From Hyposmocoma kahamanoa (Eukaryota > Arthropoda > Insecta > Lepidoptera > Cosmopterigidae): a DNA stretch of 64,000 nt. Of the stretch, positions 1-11,966 are shown in pieces (the stretch's first letter is position 1; each line of letters opens with the position of its first letter). Below the pieces are notes generated by a model. The model saw nothing but the letters and a program-made list of their open reading frames with translations. It ran no database searches and was not told the origin of the DNA. The stretch is taken from positions 15,732,390-15,796,389 of the forward strand of contig NW_020653726.1 of NCBI RefSeq assembly GCF_003589595.1, given 5' to 3'. The position numbers were made by a program, and so were the translations under genes.

Positions 1-19
1 TATTAGTTTCTAGATTTAC

Positions 20-130
20 AAGAATTGGAGAGAATGTGGGTTATATTATTCTGCATCTAATGGAGCAATAAACATTTTTGATGTAACTTCACTTATTCCA
101 TTTCTTCCATGAGGGGTGCGAATTATGATG
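20..130 (+). repeat. single arm of a foldback element
   Basis: Matches, with a few changes, the right arm of the foldback element at 56263-56472 (GAGAATGTGGGTTATAT, GGAGCAATAAACAT, GAGGGGTGCGA). The remaining sequence to about 704 is featureless. Confidence 0.7.
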
Positions 131-704
131 AAATTACTGTGAGATGCTGCGAGATGATGAGAGCTTACTGTAAGATGGTAAAACAATTCGAGAAACTATC
201 TGAGTTTCAAGTGGAATTTGACCTCAAAATTTTGTTAAGTCAGATTTCGATACAAATAATTTCATGTTAAGTATGCATTAATATAGTCCATTTTTAAGCA
301 AACTGTTCTGCATTTAGTAGTTTTAACCTTTAAAAATTCAACGTCTTGTGTTTCAACCCTCAATCATTTGAAGATAGAGTTTGGGGGTTAAGTAAAAGTT
401 GATTGAAACTTTTGAGAGCATCATATACGATGATTTTACACGGGTTAAGAAGTAATTTCAAGATGAAAGTCTAATCTTTTTGAACACATGTAAGGTTTGA
501 GAGCCTTTGTCCGGCGGAGTGACCGTTTGTGTGTCAAGGGTAGGGGCGGGAGTTTTGCGTGCGCCCGCAATCGATGCCAGATCCGACCTTGGCTGTTCAC
601 CTGCCATCTAAGGACGCCGGAAGACATGATCCAAGGTTTTGGGATCGATGAGGGGAAACTCAATAATGCGTTTATATCTTTACAATTTGAAGACAGTGAT
701 TATT

Positions 705-1012
705 TTTTATAATATCAAATGACGGTACGAACAACTTGTGCACCTGATGGTAAGCTACACGCCTGTCCATAACAGTTGTATTGCCACTCAGAGCTTCAAA
801 TCGCAAAGATCTGAAGGGGCATTGCCACTGTGCTCGTCACCCTGAGACATAAGTTGACAAGTCCCATGTGCCTGTAATTTCACCAGCACCCTTACCCTTC
901 TCAACTGGAACGCAGTAATGCTAATATTACCTACTGCTTGGTGGCAGAAATCGGTACGGTGGCAGTACTTTCCTGGACGAACTCTTTCACAAGAAACTCT
1001 ACTGCTACTAAA
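705..1012 (+). repeat. dispersed repeat family DR-A, full copy
   Basis: One of about 14 copies of a ~290-bp unit. It runs from TTTTATAATATCAA-TGACGG through a segment with CAAAGATCTGAGGGGCA and GACATAAGTTGACAAGTCCC to CTTTCACAAG..CTACTGCTACT. Here the 3' end passes directly into an (AAT)n and (GTAGTG)n array. I see no terminal inverted repeats or polymerase III boxes; the class is unknown. Confidence 0.8.
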
Positions 1013-1320
1013 TAATAATAATAATAATAATGTGGTAGTGGTAGTGGTAGTGGTAGTGGTGGTGGTGGTGGTGGTAGTGGTAGTGGTAGTGGTAGTGGTA
1101 GTGGTGGTGGTAGTGGTAGTGATAGTGGTGGTGGTGGTGGTAGTGATAGTGATAGTGAGTGATAGTGACAGTACCAGTGCCAGTGCCAGTGCTAGTGACA
1201 GGGACAGTGACAGTGACAGTGCCAGTGCAAGTGCCAGTGCGTTGACAGTGACAGTGCCAATGACAGTGCCAGGGACAGTGACAGTGACAGTGACAGTAAC
1301 AGTAATAGTATTAATAATAA
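1013..1320. repeat. compound micro/minisatellite: (AAT)n, (GTAGTG)n, (CAGTGA/CAGTGC)n
   Basis: Starts as an AAT run, changes to GTAGTG/GTGGTG units (about 1031-1160), then to hexamers of CAGTGA, CAGTGC and CAGGGA up to about 1316. It reads open on both strands as simple repeats (poly-Val one way, poly-Thr the other), so the long frames here are not genes. It grows out of the end of a DR-A copy. Confidence 0.9.
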
Positions 1321-1379
1321 CATACAATTAGCCAGTCAGTGATGATCTGCCAAAGTAATAAAACTTTTGTACAATTTTT

Positions 1380-1605
1380 AATGATATAAGTGACGGAACA
1401 CAGTCGTAGACCTGGTAGTGAGCGACATGCCTATCCATATCAGTTACAGTGGGACTCAAAGCTTTAAGTTTGAGGGGTATTGCTCCTGCGCCGGGTATCC
1501 TGTGACATGAAGTTGACAAGTCGCATGTGCTATTACGCATATTACGTAGGTAAGGTAGCACTTTCCTGGACGAACTCTTTTGGAAGGAGTTCTACTACAC
1601 AAACT
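1380..1605 (+). repeat. DR-A copy, diverged
   Basis: Diverged copy, from AGTGACGGAACACAGTCGT to GGAAGGAGTTCTACTACA. The next ~1 kb (to 2636) is AT-rich with nothing recognisable. Confidence 0.7.
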
Positions 1606-2636
1606 AAACCTAATATGTACCTACGTATATTAAACATTAACCCATATTTAGGTGGTTTGAAGCAATTAAACCTTGTCAGGTATTTACTTGACGGACATGT
1701 GGAAATTACAACTAAATTTAACCTTTTTAAAATTTCATGAAAAAATTTTATTATATTATTTAACCTTCAACTTTTTCGTGAATAAGCTAGAAAACCGTTT
1801 ATGGCATATGGGTGACACATCACACAGTTTGCCATGATTTACATAGTAATGGAGAAACTGAAAATATGAATATAACATTTCCTATTACACTAATTACTTA
1901 TGCAAAAGTAAACCCCCTTCCATGGGGTTATAAGTAGTATAATATACCAATGTTGATATAGTTTCCAAACATGCGTATTTTTTTCTTTATTTTTTATACC
2001 TAACAACTTGACCAATTGTCTTAAATAAAGTCGGATAAGGTCATCAACAAATACAAGAATTGGTTTTACAATTGTTTTAGAACTTCACTAAATTACTAAT
2101 ATTTTATAATTTTTTTTCAAAAGGTGCTCACTTAATGCGCACACACGGTAATCCGATTTGTTGATGTCGTTTACAGATTAAAATTTAAATTCAACGCTGC
2201 CGCTTGCGATGTGACTCCTTTAAAGTCAAAAGTATCAAGCAATGTTCTCTTGACTATACACGTAGAATATAACGTTATTCGATAAAGTTATATTCTCCGT
2301 ATCTACGTATTTATTGAATAGTCTTTTGTTTTAATTTCATATCGAACCTCTATCCATTTTTCATGTATTTTGAAATACTTCGAATAGAAAACAATAGCCT
2401 TGGTCTTGGTACATAATGTATTGTTTTGGAAAGGATGACATGAGTTGAATACATGGTAAAATATTTATATTATTGCTCCTGTCCACAAATTAGTAAATTA
2501 AACAGGTTTAGTGTAAAAGTTTAAAAAAAAGAATAATATTGATTTTTATTGAATACCATGCTTTATTTTATTATCATGGTAACGATATTTTTTGTGGAAA
2601 TAGTCCACAAAGAAAAGAGCCAAATCTCACACACTC

Positions 2637-2908
2637 AAGTCGAGTACCTGGTGGCAAGCTACACGCCCGTCTATAACAATTACAGTGCCAATCAGAGCTT
2701 TAAATCGCAAATATCTGTGGGGCACTGAGACCGAGCCGTTCACCCTGAGACATAAGTTGACAAGTCCTATGTACCTGCAATTTCACCAGCACTGTTACCC
2801 TTCGAAACGGGACCGCAATCATGTTCACATTACTGCTTGGCGGTAGAAATAGGTAGGGTGGCAATACTTCTTTGGACGAACTCTTTCACAAGGAGCTCGA
2901 CTAAAATG
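2637..2908 (+). repeat. DR-A copy
   Basis: Starts within the unit at GTACCTGGTGGCAAGC and ends CACAAGGAGCTCGACTAA. The start of the unit is missing. Confidence 0.75.
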
Positions 2909-4589
2909 TATCGCTTACGTCGATAAGAAAGAAAAGCATAATAAACTCAATACAAATGATCTGTAACGAATACTCAGGCACAGGTTCGAGTACTGTCAGA
3001 TCGAAGGACTTTTACTTTGTGTTCAATCTTTGTATTAATAATTAAAGAATAATTTGCTACCTTTTTTCCTGTTAAAGTAAATTTCATCTAGGAGACCTGA
3101 GGCATTGTTCCCTGGAGCTCGGCAACGAGCATAGAGGCTTCAACGAAGCGAGCTGACAACCTCTTAGCAAGGATTTCGCCTATGGCCTAGGGCTAGCACA
3201 CTAGCATACATGGTGCGCGAGAGCGACTAATACTGTTCTCGCATAGAGAGCTCGTGCTTTATGTCGCTCACGTGCAAATCGTGCCCTGTCGTGCTAACCC
3301 TACAGAGAGCCAGAGATTCCATCAAAAAAGCACAAAACTCTAGCACTTTTATAATCAAAGATTTTAGGTAATATTTTTTCACTCAGAAAGATTATACTAA
3401 GTAGTTATAATAATAGCTCTTAGCCGTAATGAGACGCTTAGTGTCATTTAGTCAAACCTGCTCTAAGCAAAAACTATTATGTGTATGAATAATTCATATA
3501 CCGATCCAAATAGCCGCTGTAGGTTCGTAATTTCTTGGCATTGTTTGCCTTATCTAAATCTATGTCGTTAAATGGTTGCTAGGATTTTTTAGCTTTCATA
3601 TTGGGTAGATAAGTTTTAATATTTAATTCTTATTTTTTCCGGATATAAATTCCTGTAAATAGCACGAAACGATGCTTGGTTTGTTTGAAAAAAAAATCAA
3701 ATATACGTGATTTTAGATACGGAAATAATAGTTTAATTTCCATATTTTTAATTACGTTTTCGCTTTTTGCGGAGACTATGATTATATCTCTTATTTTTTA
3801 AGTCCTAACTGTACCACCTTTTGAGGAAACTTTCTTTATAATAATGTACCAAATTAGGAGCTATTAAATGAAAATCAAAAATTGTTTTACTCGACATGTG
3901 ATATGTCGTTTTTTAAATTCTTTCCGTTAAGGAAATGGGAAAAGTTTAAAATCATGCAGCTACGTCTTGGTGATTTTTTCGTTGACTACTTAACTTAAAC
4001 AGGAATGTGCCAAGTTTTCAGTTAATTTTATTTATAAAACTAACTCTGACTTCTACTAATCAAAGATATTTACGAACTTAATATAAGTTTCAGCAGAAAT
4101 TACGAAGTTCTTCTTCTTATCGTATTGATAGCATATGCTTCCCACATTGTTGTGTATCGTAGTGAGAAAATTTGCTAATTGGCGTAAATAAATTCAAAGT
4201 TTAATTTATTTTTTTGCTAAAACTGAAAGAAAGTTCGTTTTGTAATTACGAAAAACTTGCTTAGTCGAAGTCAATTTCTAAATCCCTGTCTAAATCACAC
4301 TTTAAAGGACATCAGCACCTCGAGATGCTTGTCAAGTAGTCATTGTGAACATGCCAACAACGGTTAATTTTTTTTTGTAACGTAAAGTAATAAACAGCCT
4401 AAGCCATATGTGAAAGCTTGAACAAGATTCACACGAACCACTGGCGTTCGTTGATGTCTTCTTCTAACCGATTGACAACTATAATTGTCACTTAATGTTC
4501 ATTGGGTATTGGGTTTTCAATGCTACTATAAAAATAACAAATTCGTACTTTGTTATTTTTGTTGTTGTTTGTAATTTGTTCATGCACTT
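2909..4589. other. non-coding, AT-rich; small GC block at 3090-3330
   Basis: Mostly AT-rich with no coding signal. About 3090-3330 is clearly richer in GC and in GCGAGC-type words but matches nothing I recognise. 3655-3745 is a decayed arm of the foldback family also seen at 55108-55365. Confidence 0.5.
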
Positions 4590-4619
4590 CATTAACTTAC
4601 AATTATTTGTAAGTCAATG
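4590..4619. mobile_element. 30-bp MITE-1 remnant: two joined terminal repeats with 8-bp TSD
   Basis: The two ends of MITE-1 (CATTAACTTACAA and TTTGTAAGTCAATG) lie almost back to back, flanked on both sides by ATGCACTT. Nearly all of the 228-bp element's interior is gone, yet the target-site duplication is perfect. Confidence 0.85.
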
Positions 4620-4627
4620 ATGCACTT

Positions 4628-4850
4628 GATATAGTAAGGCCACATCTGCAAGAATACTATTCAGGATAGAGGTTTAAGATTCTAGGAACAAAATTGTCCA
4701 TAACTTTTTTATGCTTAATTAGGAGTTATAACATTTTACAAATACATAATTTTTTCATGTAGTTCGTATTAATTTTATGACTCAAGTTTTATAAGCACTT
4801 TTGAAGTATGATCACGTTAGTCTTTATTATACTAAAGGTATGAATTTTAG
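4628..4850 (+). repeat. dispersed repeat (AAGGCCACATCTGCA ... GAAGTATGATCAC)
   Basis: Contains GAGGTTTAAGATTCTAGGAA, TTTTTATGCTTAAT and CACTTTTGAAGTATGATCAC, all shared with 54890-55025 and 22560-22735. Related ends (AATAAAGCCACACGTGACC and its complement) occur near 11040-11100, 21500-21560 and 63885-63950. A decayed DNA-transposon family is likely. Confidence 0.55.
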
Positions 4851-4855
4851 TTGAA

Positions 4856-6408
4856 AACCAAGTGAATGCTTATTTTTACAGCATAACCGTTAAAAGTCGA
4901 TTTTTTTATGATTACAAGCATATACCAAGTTACAGAACGAACAAGACGCGCCTGTATATAATTTTTTTCAATCCTCTAAGGTCCATAGTAGCTACGGAAC
5001 AAACCATCGGTGAATTTTTCAGTGTGCGAGCTTATATAAACTTCTTGGCGATTTTCAATTCTTCGAACCACAAGGATTGAAATATTTAGGACAAAGAAAC
5101 TATAGAGTCGTCTTGAATGTAATCTTATTTTTAAAATATTTTTTTATCAAACGTTAGTAATAAGTAACAAAATATTGTTGTAATCGTTTTATGACTTGGG
5201 ATTACCTATCAGAAGTCAGAAAATACATTTATCCGAAATAACGTTAACTCGAATTTTCATAATATCACATGTATTTTTTTAGGAATATTACAACACAAAA
5301 GCTGATTTTGTCTTTGTGAAAAGCATCAAAATTACTTGAAAGCGTAACGGTTTTATCATAAATCGGTTTTCGGAATTACGGATATTTGAGTTTACGTTTA
5401 GTTGGAATATCGGTACATTTCTTATAGTACACGTTTATTTTACACATTTGTAATATTCGTTTGTATGTATCGGCCCAACTCTTTATTATTTCATTAAGTG
5501 AATTTAACAAAATTCGATATAATAATATACATTATATAAAAATTAATTATTGTTTACGATAAAGGCTGCTCCATTACTCTAGTGTTCAAGTAATTTTCAG
5601 TCGAAGCTAAAAATGGTACGTTTTGTTAAGTTTCCAGTAGAAGCTGAATGTGGTGTTTTTGGGCCCTCAAATTGTTGCTAGCAAAATTAGGCAATACTGC
5701 AATGACGTTACAATTGAAATTAAATATTTTTGTTTTTTTTTATATTTCGTTACTTGTATAGGTTAACTTCGGACATTTTTTTCGTGATTTCTTTATTAGA
5801 CCTGACGTCCTTTTGTTAGTAGGTCAATAAACCTATAAGCTATTATTTTAAGCGTATAAGTGTATTGTAAAAAAGGGATACAATATATATTTTACAATAT
5901 ATATTTTTTTCAATAAATAACATTTATTCTACCATAATAATTTCAATCCATGTTGTATGTTTTTATAATTAATTAGTAGTACATAGAAAGAACAACAGAT
6001 CGATTGCAAACGTTTTCTACCTACATTAGGTCTCGTGCAAACATTGAATTTATCTTTTTTTTTTCAGACGATGGCATGCACAAGGCTTGCTAGATGCAGC
6101 CACGTCGTTTTATTTTAAGTTACTTACCTAAACAAGGCAAAGCTTCTTGTCAGTCTGCCAAGCATTTAAATGTAATAGTCTTAAATGCAGGCAGCTTTTT
6201 TGAAATATGAGTGCTGTAATGTTTTAGGACCTTTTGCCGTATTATAGTGTAATTTCTGTCTTCAATTGTATGCATTTAAACAAGCGAATTTACGATATTC
6301 TACGTTTTATATGGTAGTTTTTGTTTTTAATGACACTGAATACCTAACGTGACTAAACCCATGAAGTTCATCTTATCTTATAGAATGTAAAACTAGTTAG
6401 TTTGGCTA
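4856..6408. other. AT-rich, nothing recognisable
   Basis: No exon, RNA gene or clear repeat found. Short TA-rich direct repeats sit at about 5881-5910. Confidence 0.5.
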
Positions 6409-6697
6409 TTTTTTTATGTAACCAAGTGACAGGACGAATAAGTTGTGCGCCTGGTGGTAAGCGACACACCTGTCCGTAATGGTTGCAGTGCCAAAGATTT
6501 GAGGGGCACTGCCACTGCGCCCGTCATCCTGAGACATAAGTTGACAAATCCCATGTGCCTGTAATTTCACCAGCACCCTTATCCTACAACACCGGAACGC
6601 GTAATGCAGACATTTCTGTTTGGCGGCAGAAATAGACAAGGTGGCAGTAATTCCTTGAAAGAACTCTTTCACAAGGAGCTCTACTGCTACTAATTTG
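6409..6697 (+). repeat. DR-A copy, nearly full length
   Basis: Runs from a T-run and AAGTGACAGGACGAATAAG to CAAGGAGCTCTACTGCTACT. Confidence 0.8.
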
Positions 6698-6955
6698 TTC
6701 ATCAGGTCATCGTATACAAATATCACAGTAAGCTGGCGTCCTTTAGGTTAGATGTACTATATACGTTCATTCGGTAATACGTTCCAACAATTGTGAAAAT
6801 TGAGTGTATTTTTAGTTAAAAAAAAACAACACGGATTACAACCTATGTAAACCTATATAAAGTTGTTATGTTTATTTCATGGTGGCACTTTACATGACTA
6901 TGTGCGTTTACATAATTAATATATTTGGCAAAAAATCATCAATTGTGTAGATAGC

Positions 6956-7782
6956 CTCAGATTACAAAACAATAGGCAGATGGAGCGCGCCGAATACGAA
7001 AGTGAAGCCACCAAAGCAAATACAAACTCGCGTCAATACTAAGCACAGCGTCACACAGTGGGCCCAAATGATAATTCTTGGACATAGGAATAACTTATGG
7101 AGTACCGAGCTAATTTTTTTCATGTGATAGATAATAACATTCCTAACAACTTTTATTCTTGTATAATTTCTTGAAAAGTTGATAGTTTCGGAGAAAGAAA
7201 AAAATTTTTTTTTTGTATGCAGAAATATACGTTTTAGTTTTATCTCAAAATATACGAAAATGTAATGTGCGTGAGTTACTTACAGTATAGTTCCAATCAT
7301 TTTCTATGTAGAAAAAATAATCCGTCTGCATGTACGGACAACGGCACATCGGACTACACATTTTTGTTCTTCCTTGTGTAATAAGAACACATTTTTGTTC
7401 TTATTTTTGTAACTTCTTTATGTAAATATTTTGAACTATCAAAGTTTTCCAATTTCAAATACCTTAATAAAATATTCTTTAATTTAAAAGTGTGAAGTAA
7501 ATCAAATAATAACAATTAAATATTAACTTATATTGCATATAATTTGTTTGATGTCCTAATTTACTTAAGTACCTATATCGCAAAATAACATTTCCAGTTT
7601 GTAACAGTGTTATAGAAAGCAACAAAAAATGCGGGAGATTTTTCGCTGCATTTGGCAACCTTACACGCACACAAATGCGCATGTCCCTACAGTGCCCTTC
7701 CTAGTTTTCACGCACACAATAAATGAAAAGTTGCGTAGCTTGTTGCGTATGCTCCATCTGCCTATTGTTTTATAATCTGAGT
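6956..7782. mobile_element. 827-bp non-autonomous hAT-like element with perfect 8-bp TSD
   Basis: Inverted ends CTCAGATTACAAAACAATAG and its complement (one mismatch), extending about 30 bp to GGCAGATGGAGC. Both sides are flanked by TAGATAGC. No transposase frame inside. The 8-bp duplication points to the hAT superfamily; 8-bp duplications also occur in a few others. Confidence 0.8.
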
Positions 7783-7985
7783 AGATAGCAAATGTGACAA
7801 AGTATTTGTCATGTTTGCTTATTCGACAAATACATCAAACTGGCGTACCGCGCTGGTCGGTTTCTCAACGCACATCAAAGGAGTCAAATAGGCAAATACG
7901 CAAGTAAACCGTCCACACCATTGTCATATTCATTATTAAATTTTAACTCCTTATTTGGTTCCATGAGTAGACGCTCATATTTGTC

Positions 7986-8480
7986 CATCGAGTATATAAC
8001 CAAAAATAGAGGCGAAATTGCATTTAGTTCGTTTGAAAACTATTTTGCCAAATTATTACGTTGACAACTGCGCTCCGATTGGCCAGCCCGAATTCAAAAC
8101 AATTGACGGGTGTCGTTAATTGTTTCACTTCAAATCGACCCATTTAACTTAGCTTTGCTATAATGGACGAAAATTTAAAAATTACATGTTTAATTACCCA
8201 TGAAATATGATTCCATTTGTTTTGTAATTAGATGTTTTGCTGTTTTTCCTTTCCCACACCCCTGAATGGAACAGCCCCCCATTGTTAGAGATATTATCTT
8301 TATTACAATAAATACAGAATACTTTTGGAATTTGAAATATGGAGACGTACACACAAGTCAGTTGTTGGCACTGTACTATTTCAGCTTTCTAATTTGTGAT
8401 TTCAGAGCAAACGAGAGTTGATGAGTTGCTAGGGATAGATGGCCCTTATTTTGTCTCTATTTCTAGTGATATACGCGATG
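7986..8480. mobile_element. MITE related to 30280-30795
   Basis: Ends CATCGAGTATATAACC and, inverted, GATATACGCGATG; the interior shares CCGATTGGCCAGCC and AATACAGAATA with the copy at 30280-30795, in the opposite orientation. No matching target duplication remains here. Confidence 0.65.
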
Positions 8481-8865
8481 AAAATTTCTTCAAATAGATC
8501 AAACACCCAATAGCGAATACAAGTAGCCATATGAAGTGCCGCCATTATGAACGTTTTTTGCTTAAGATGTTATAATAAGTTAAAACGTATTGATTGCACT
8601 GTGCTGCGTGACTGTAAGAGCAAACTTGTTAATGCTTAAAATTAAGTAGCTGTAAATTCAAGAATATTGAAGCAATTAAGTTTGATAATTTATTGTTATT
8701 CTAACCATAAGCTAGATTTACAAATCGGTATGCAGAAAGTGTATGTTTATGTAATTAACAATAAGCATTAACATGAAATGCCTCTTTATGGAGTTTTTTT
8801 TAATTGTAATGGGTATACGTAGCGAGGAAAGATAATGAAAGAAAGACGCTTGGCGTCTCCAAATC

Positions 8866-9127
8866 GTCGCCTTACTGTCTCAAACTCGTATCTTATAGAG
8901 AGTGATTATTAGGGAGATGGGAAAACTTTCTATTTATTTTAAATTCCTTATCAAGGGTGTTAATTTGGATGCATTACTTTAAGAATAGGAAAAAGCCAGT
9001 GTGTAAATATGAAGGAAATCTGATGTGATTGTGAAATGATCCTGCAATATTTGTATACGCTATCTATTTTTTGCATTTGAATAATTTTGTGCTTTATGAT
9101 ACGAGTTTGAGAAAGTAAAACGACGAA
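8866..9127. mobile_element. palindromic-ended MITE (TCTCAAACTCGTAT family)
   Basis: Inverted ends GCCTTACTGTCTCAAACTCG and CGAGTTTGAGAAAGTAAAAC. The interior (TTATCAAGGGTGTTAATTTG, complement) is shared with 37108-37330 and 51009-51262. Confidence 0.7.
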
Positions 9128-9458
9128 CTGTTCGGCGTTTATTGACGTAGTTGTATGATCGACATAAGAGTCGTAATCGCGCCCACCCGGCGGAAGCGGC
9201 AGCCGGCGATCGATGACAAGGACCGACGATTCTATAGGCTTTCATCCAAGTATCTAACCCGGGTGGAAGTACTGTAGTGCCACTCATAGTCCCTACGATT
9301 CGATACAAAGCATTTTTTTTAATGAAGGATATTTTGCAGTTAGCCGCTGATGGCTTTGACTACACCACCGGAAAAAAGGGCGAGCTGAAAGCTGATAACC
9401 CCTAAAATAAACTTAAAACTAAGTAGCGGGCCTGTGGGCGCCCAGAGTGGGCACGGAC

Positions 9459-9850
9459 TAGCGATGGGCGAGTCGAGTTATTTAACTCGGTTAACTCGAG
9501 TTACTCCTATAACGAGTCAACTCGAGTTACTTTTTCATGAACTCGAACTAACGCGGTTGTACGAACCGAATACTTATTCATACAGCGCGTCGATGACCTT
9601 CAGATGGGCGAATCGAGTTATTTAACTCGAGTTACTCCCACAACGAGCCAACTCGAGCTACACTTTGTGAACTTGAGCTAGCTCGGTCATTTCGGTGACC
9701 TTCGGTCACGCCAGACTCGCGGTTAGCCGACCGATCGTGTCCAACTTGGCGAATCGTCGCTTCGAGTTCTGCTCGCGACTCGCGGTTGCTCTGTCAAACA
9801 CCGAGTCGAGTCAACTCGAGTAGAAACAAATACCACTAGTCCCATCGCTA
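9459..9850. mobile_element. hAT-like MITE with TAGCGATGGG ends and CTCGAGTTA-rich interior
   Basis: Inverted ends TAGCGATGGG / CCCATCGCTA; flanks GCACGGAC and GCACAGAC form an 8-bp duplication with one change. The interior repeats words like GAGTTATTTAACTCGAGTTA and GATGGGCGARTCGAG, which are themselves palindromic. No transposase. Confidence 0.8.
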
Positions 9851-10211
9851 GCACAGACCTCGGCTAAGGGCGCTACTGGAAACTTCTGCCAGAAGGGCGT
9901 GCTATAGGAGAGAATCGATACAAAGCAATTTTCTTTTGCAACTTAAATTATAATTTAGTGAATACTTCGATTGCGCGTTCTATTTTGATCCCAACGCCAT
10001 CTAGCGGCAAGGCGAGGTTACTAATATTTCTTGTACGTGGATCCTTGTTACCGATAGGTTAAACCAAGTAAAAAATGAAGTATGATTAGGGAACAAACAT
10101 TTCAATTTGCAATTTTACACACGAGAAGCACCGCAGTGTTAAAATGTTAATTAATAAAAAACATCAATAATATCAATTTATACCTACTTAGAGCATGATA
10201 ATCGTAAAAGG

Positions 10212-10670
10212 TATAGTTGAAGAAATATTATTTGCACCGATGAATGTTATCTCTTGGGGCGGCTTTTCCTTTCTATTACAACAGGGTAATAAACCCATTA
10301 ACACGTCTTTTACTTAAAGCGTATACTGATTTTAACGATCTTGGTCCATCGTACCAGTCATGGGTGCGCTAAATGCTTTTTCTGAATTCTAGTTTTCAAT
10401 TATTTCTTTACTTAACAGGTTGTTTATTTAACAATGGGTACTTCGTAAAATACCGGATGCCGACTATTCTCTTACTAATTTAACAGACTATTTAAGCATA
10501 AAGATTATCAAGTTTAGAATTAAGTGTGAATGCGTAAAATTATTTAAACTAGTTGTTTGCACTATAGAGATGGCACACCCGGTACCGAGACGGTTCACTC
10601 TTTTGTCCTATTGCACTCTAAAGGTGAAACGACAAGACGAATGGGTGCAAATAATATTTCGCCAACTATA
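10212..10670. mobile_element. MITE with ~28-bp inverted ends, possible TA duplication
   Basis: Ends TATAGTTGAAGAAATATTA (continuing TTTGCACC) and the near-complement ending GCCAACTATA; TA on both outer edges could be a Tc1/mariner-type duplication. Confidence 0.55.
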
Positions 10671-11438
10671 ATTGGCCTTTCGGACTGATGGTTCCACTCT
10701 TGGTTCCATTAGTGGGTTCAGAAGGATTTTCAAGTACTGATTGTCTCTACTTAGATGGTGGAAACATTGACAAGGACAATGACAAACAACTTTGATTATT
10801 ATGTACTACCAATTACAAAAATAATAGTAAAGAATTCAGGTGCAAACTGCGAAACTGTACTGCAACTGCAATTCGCAGTGTAATAAGACAACATTTGCAA
10901 ATTGACAACTTTACAAAAGCGAAGTTGAAAGATTCTACGAACACTGTCGATATTTTTTTTATTCTCAAATAGTAAGAGTCATAAAATATAGGAGAGTCAC
11001 AAAATATCGCATGTTTTGCTTCATATAGGTCGTACTATTTTTATGACTTGACGCACGGTCACATGTGGCTTTATTATATCAAAGTATGAATTATAATTTA
11101 GATGTCCAAAATGTAAACAAAGAAATGTCTTGAAACGTCATTGTCAATGCAGGTGTCCTAAACCTTCTATTTTCAACGGCATTAGGAAAAGGAGGAGGTT
11201 CTTTTTTTTTTTATTTCAATTATCTATTACAAAATGTTAACTATTAACAAAAATTTTAACAACAACAACAACACACACGCACTATAGAGACAAAAATATT
11301 CGAGTTCGAGAAACGAAACACGAACGACATCTATGACACGACAAAATGGCGGCACAAAAATGTTTTTGATCCCGATTGTGTTACCAGTGTTATAAATTTA
11401 TTTACGACTTTAGACATGGCCTTTAATTGTATTTATTG

Positions 11439-11666
11439 CATTGACTTACAAATAAATGGACGACGGGTCTAATACAAAAACCACGAAAAAAATGTCCCAA
11501 GTCAACCTATTCGAAATTTACATTGTAATGTCATCGTAGTATCGCGCTGTCAGTAGAACAAATGAAGACTAAAGCGGAGTTTGGCGCTCTGTATACGATT
11601 TTAGCGCCTTACAAGTGCGGAGACTTTTTAGCGCGGACCCGACGTCCATATAATTGTAAGTCAATG
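11439..11666 (-). mobile_element. MITE-1, 228 bp, TSD ATTTATTG
   Basis: Ends CATTGACTTACAA / TTGTAAGTCAATG with perfect flanking ATTTATTG. Nearly identical to the copies at 19655, 28210 and 50741 but inverted. It has no coding capacity. The 8-bp duplication suggests a hAT-type transposase acted in trans. Confidence 0.9.
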
Positions 11667-11751
11667 ATTTATTGTATTAAACGAAATTAAGGAGCAATAT
11701 ATCTTGCAAAATGTGAAATAATATTTTAACTTACTTAATTTTAACTTTTAA

Positions 11752-11960
11752 CTGCCTCCGTGGCCGAACGGTTACCATGCCGGACTGCCACGCAGAGGTC
11801 CCAGGTTCGATTCCCGGGCTGGGAGAAATATTTGTATGGCCTACATTTATTTCTCTCGTGAGTTTGGGTGTAATTTGTGGTTGTCTATGTGTGTGTCCAT
11901 GGCACCCGCGACACAGGGTTTCCCTAGTGCGGGGCTATGTTGAGTGTGAGCGTTATTATT
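11752..11960 (+). repeat. tRNA-derived SINE, family S1
   Basis: tRNA-like head with box A TGGCCGAACGG (11761) and box B GGTTCGATTCC (11804), followed by a shared body (TCTCTCGTGAGTTTGGGTGT, CGCGACACAGGGTTTCCC). The head does not fold into a complete tRNA with matching acceptor arms, so it is a SINE rather than a tRNA gene. Confidence 0.8.
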
Positions 11961-11966
11961 AATATA

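Noticed and set aside
788..1331. Long open frames on both strands (poly-Thr/Leu and poly-Val)
   Set aside because: They are translations of the trinucleotide and hexamer array; no normal protein composition.
11752..11830. tRNA gene
   Set aside because: Box A and box B are present, but there is no paired acceptor arm and the same head plus body recurs at four other places, so it is a SINE.
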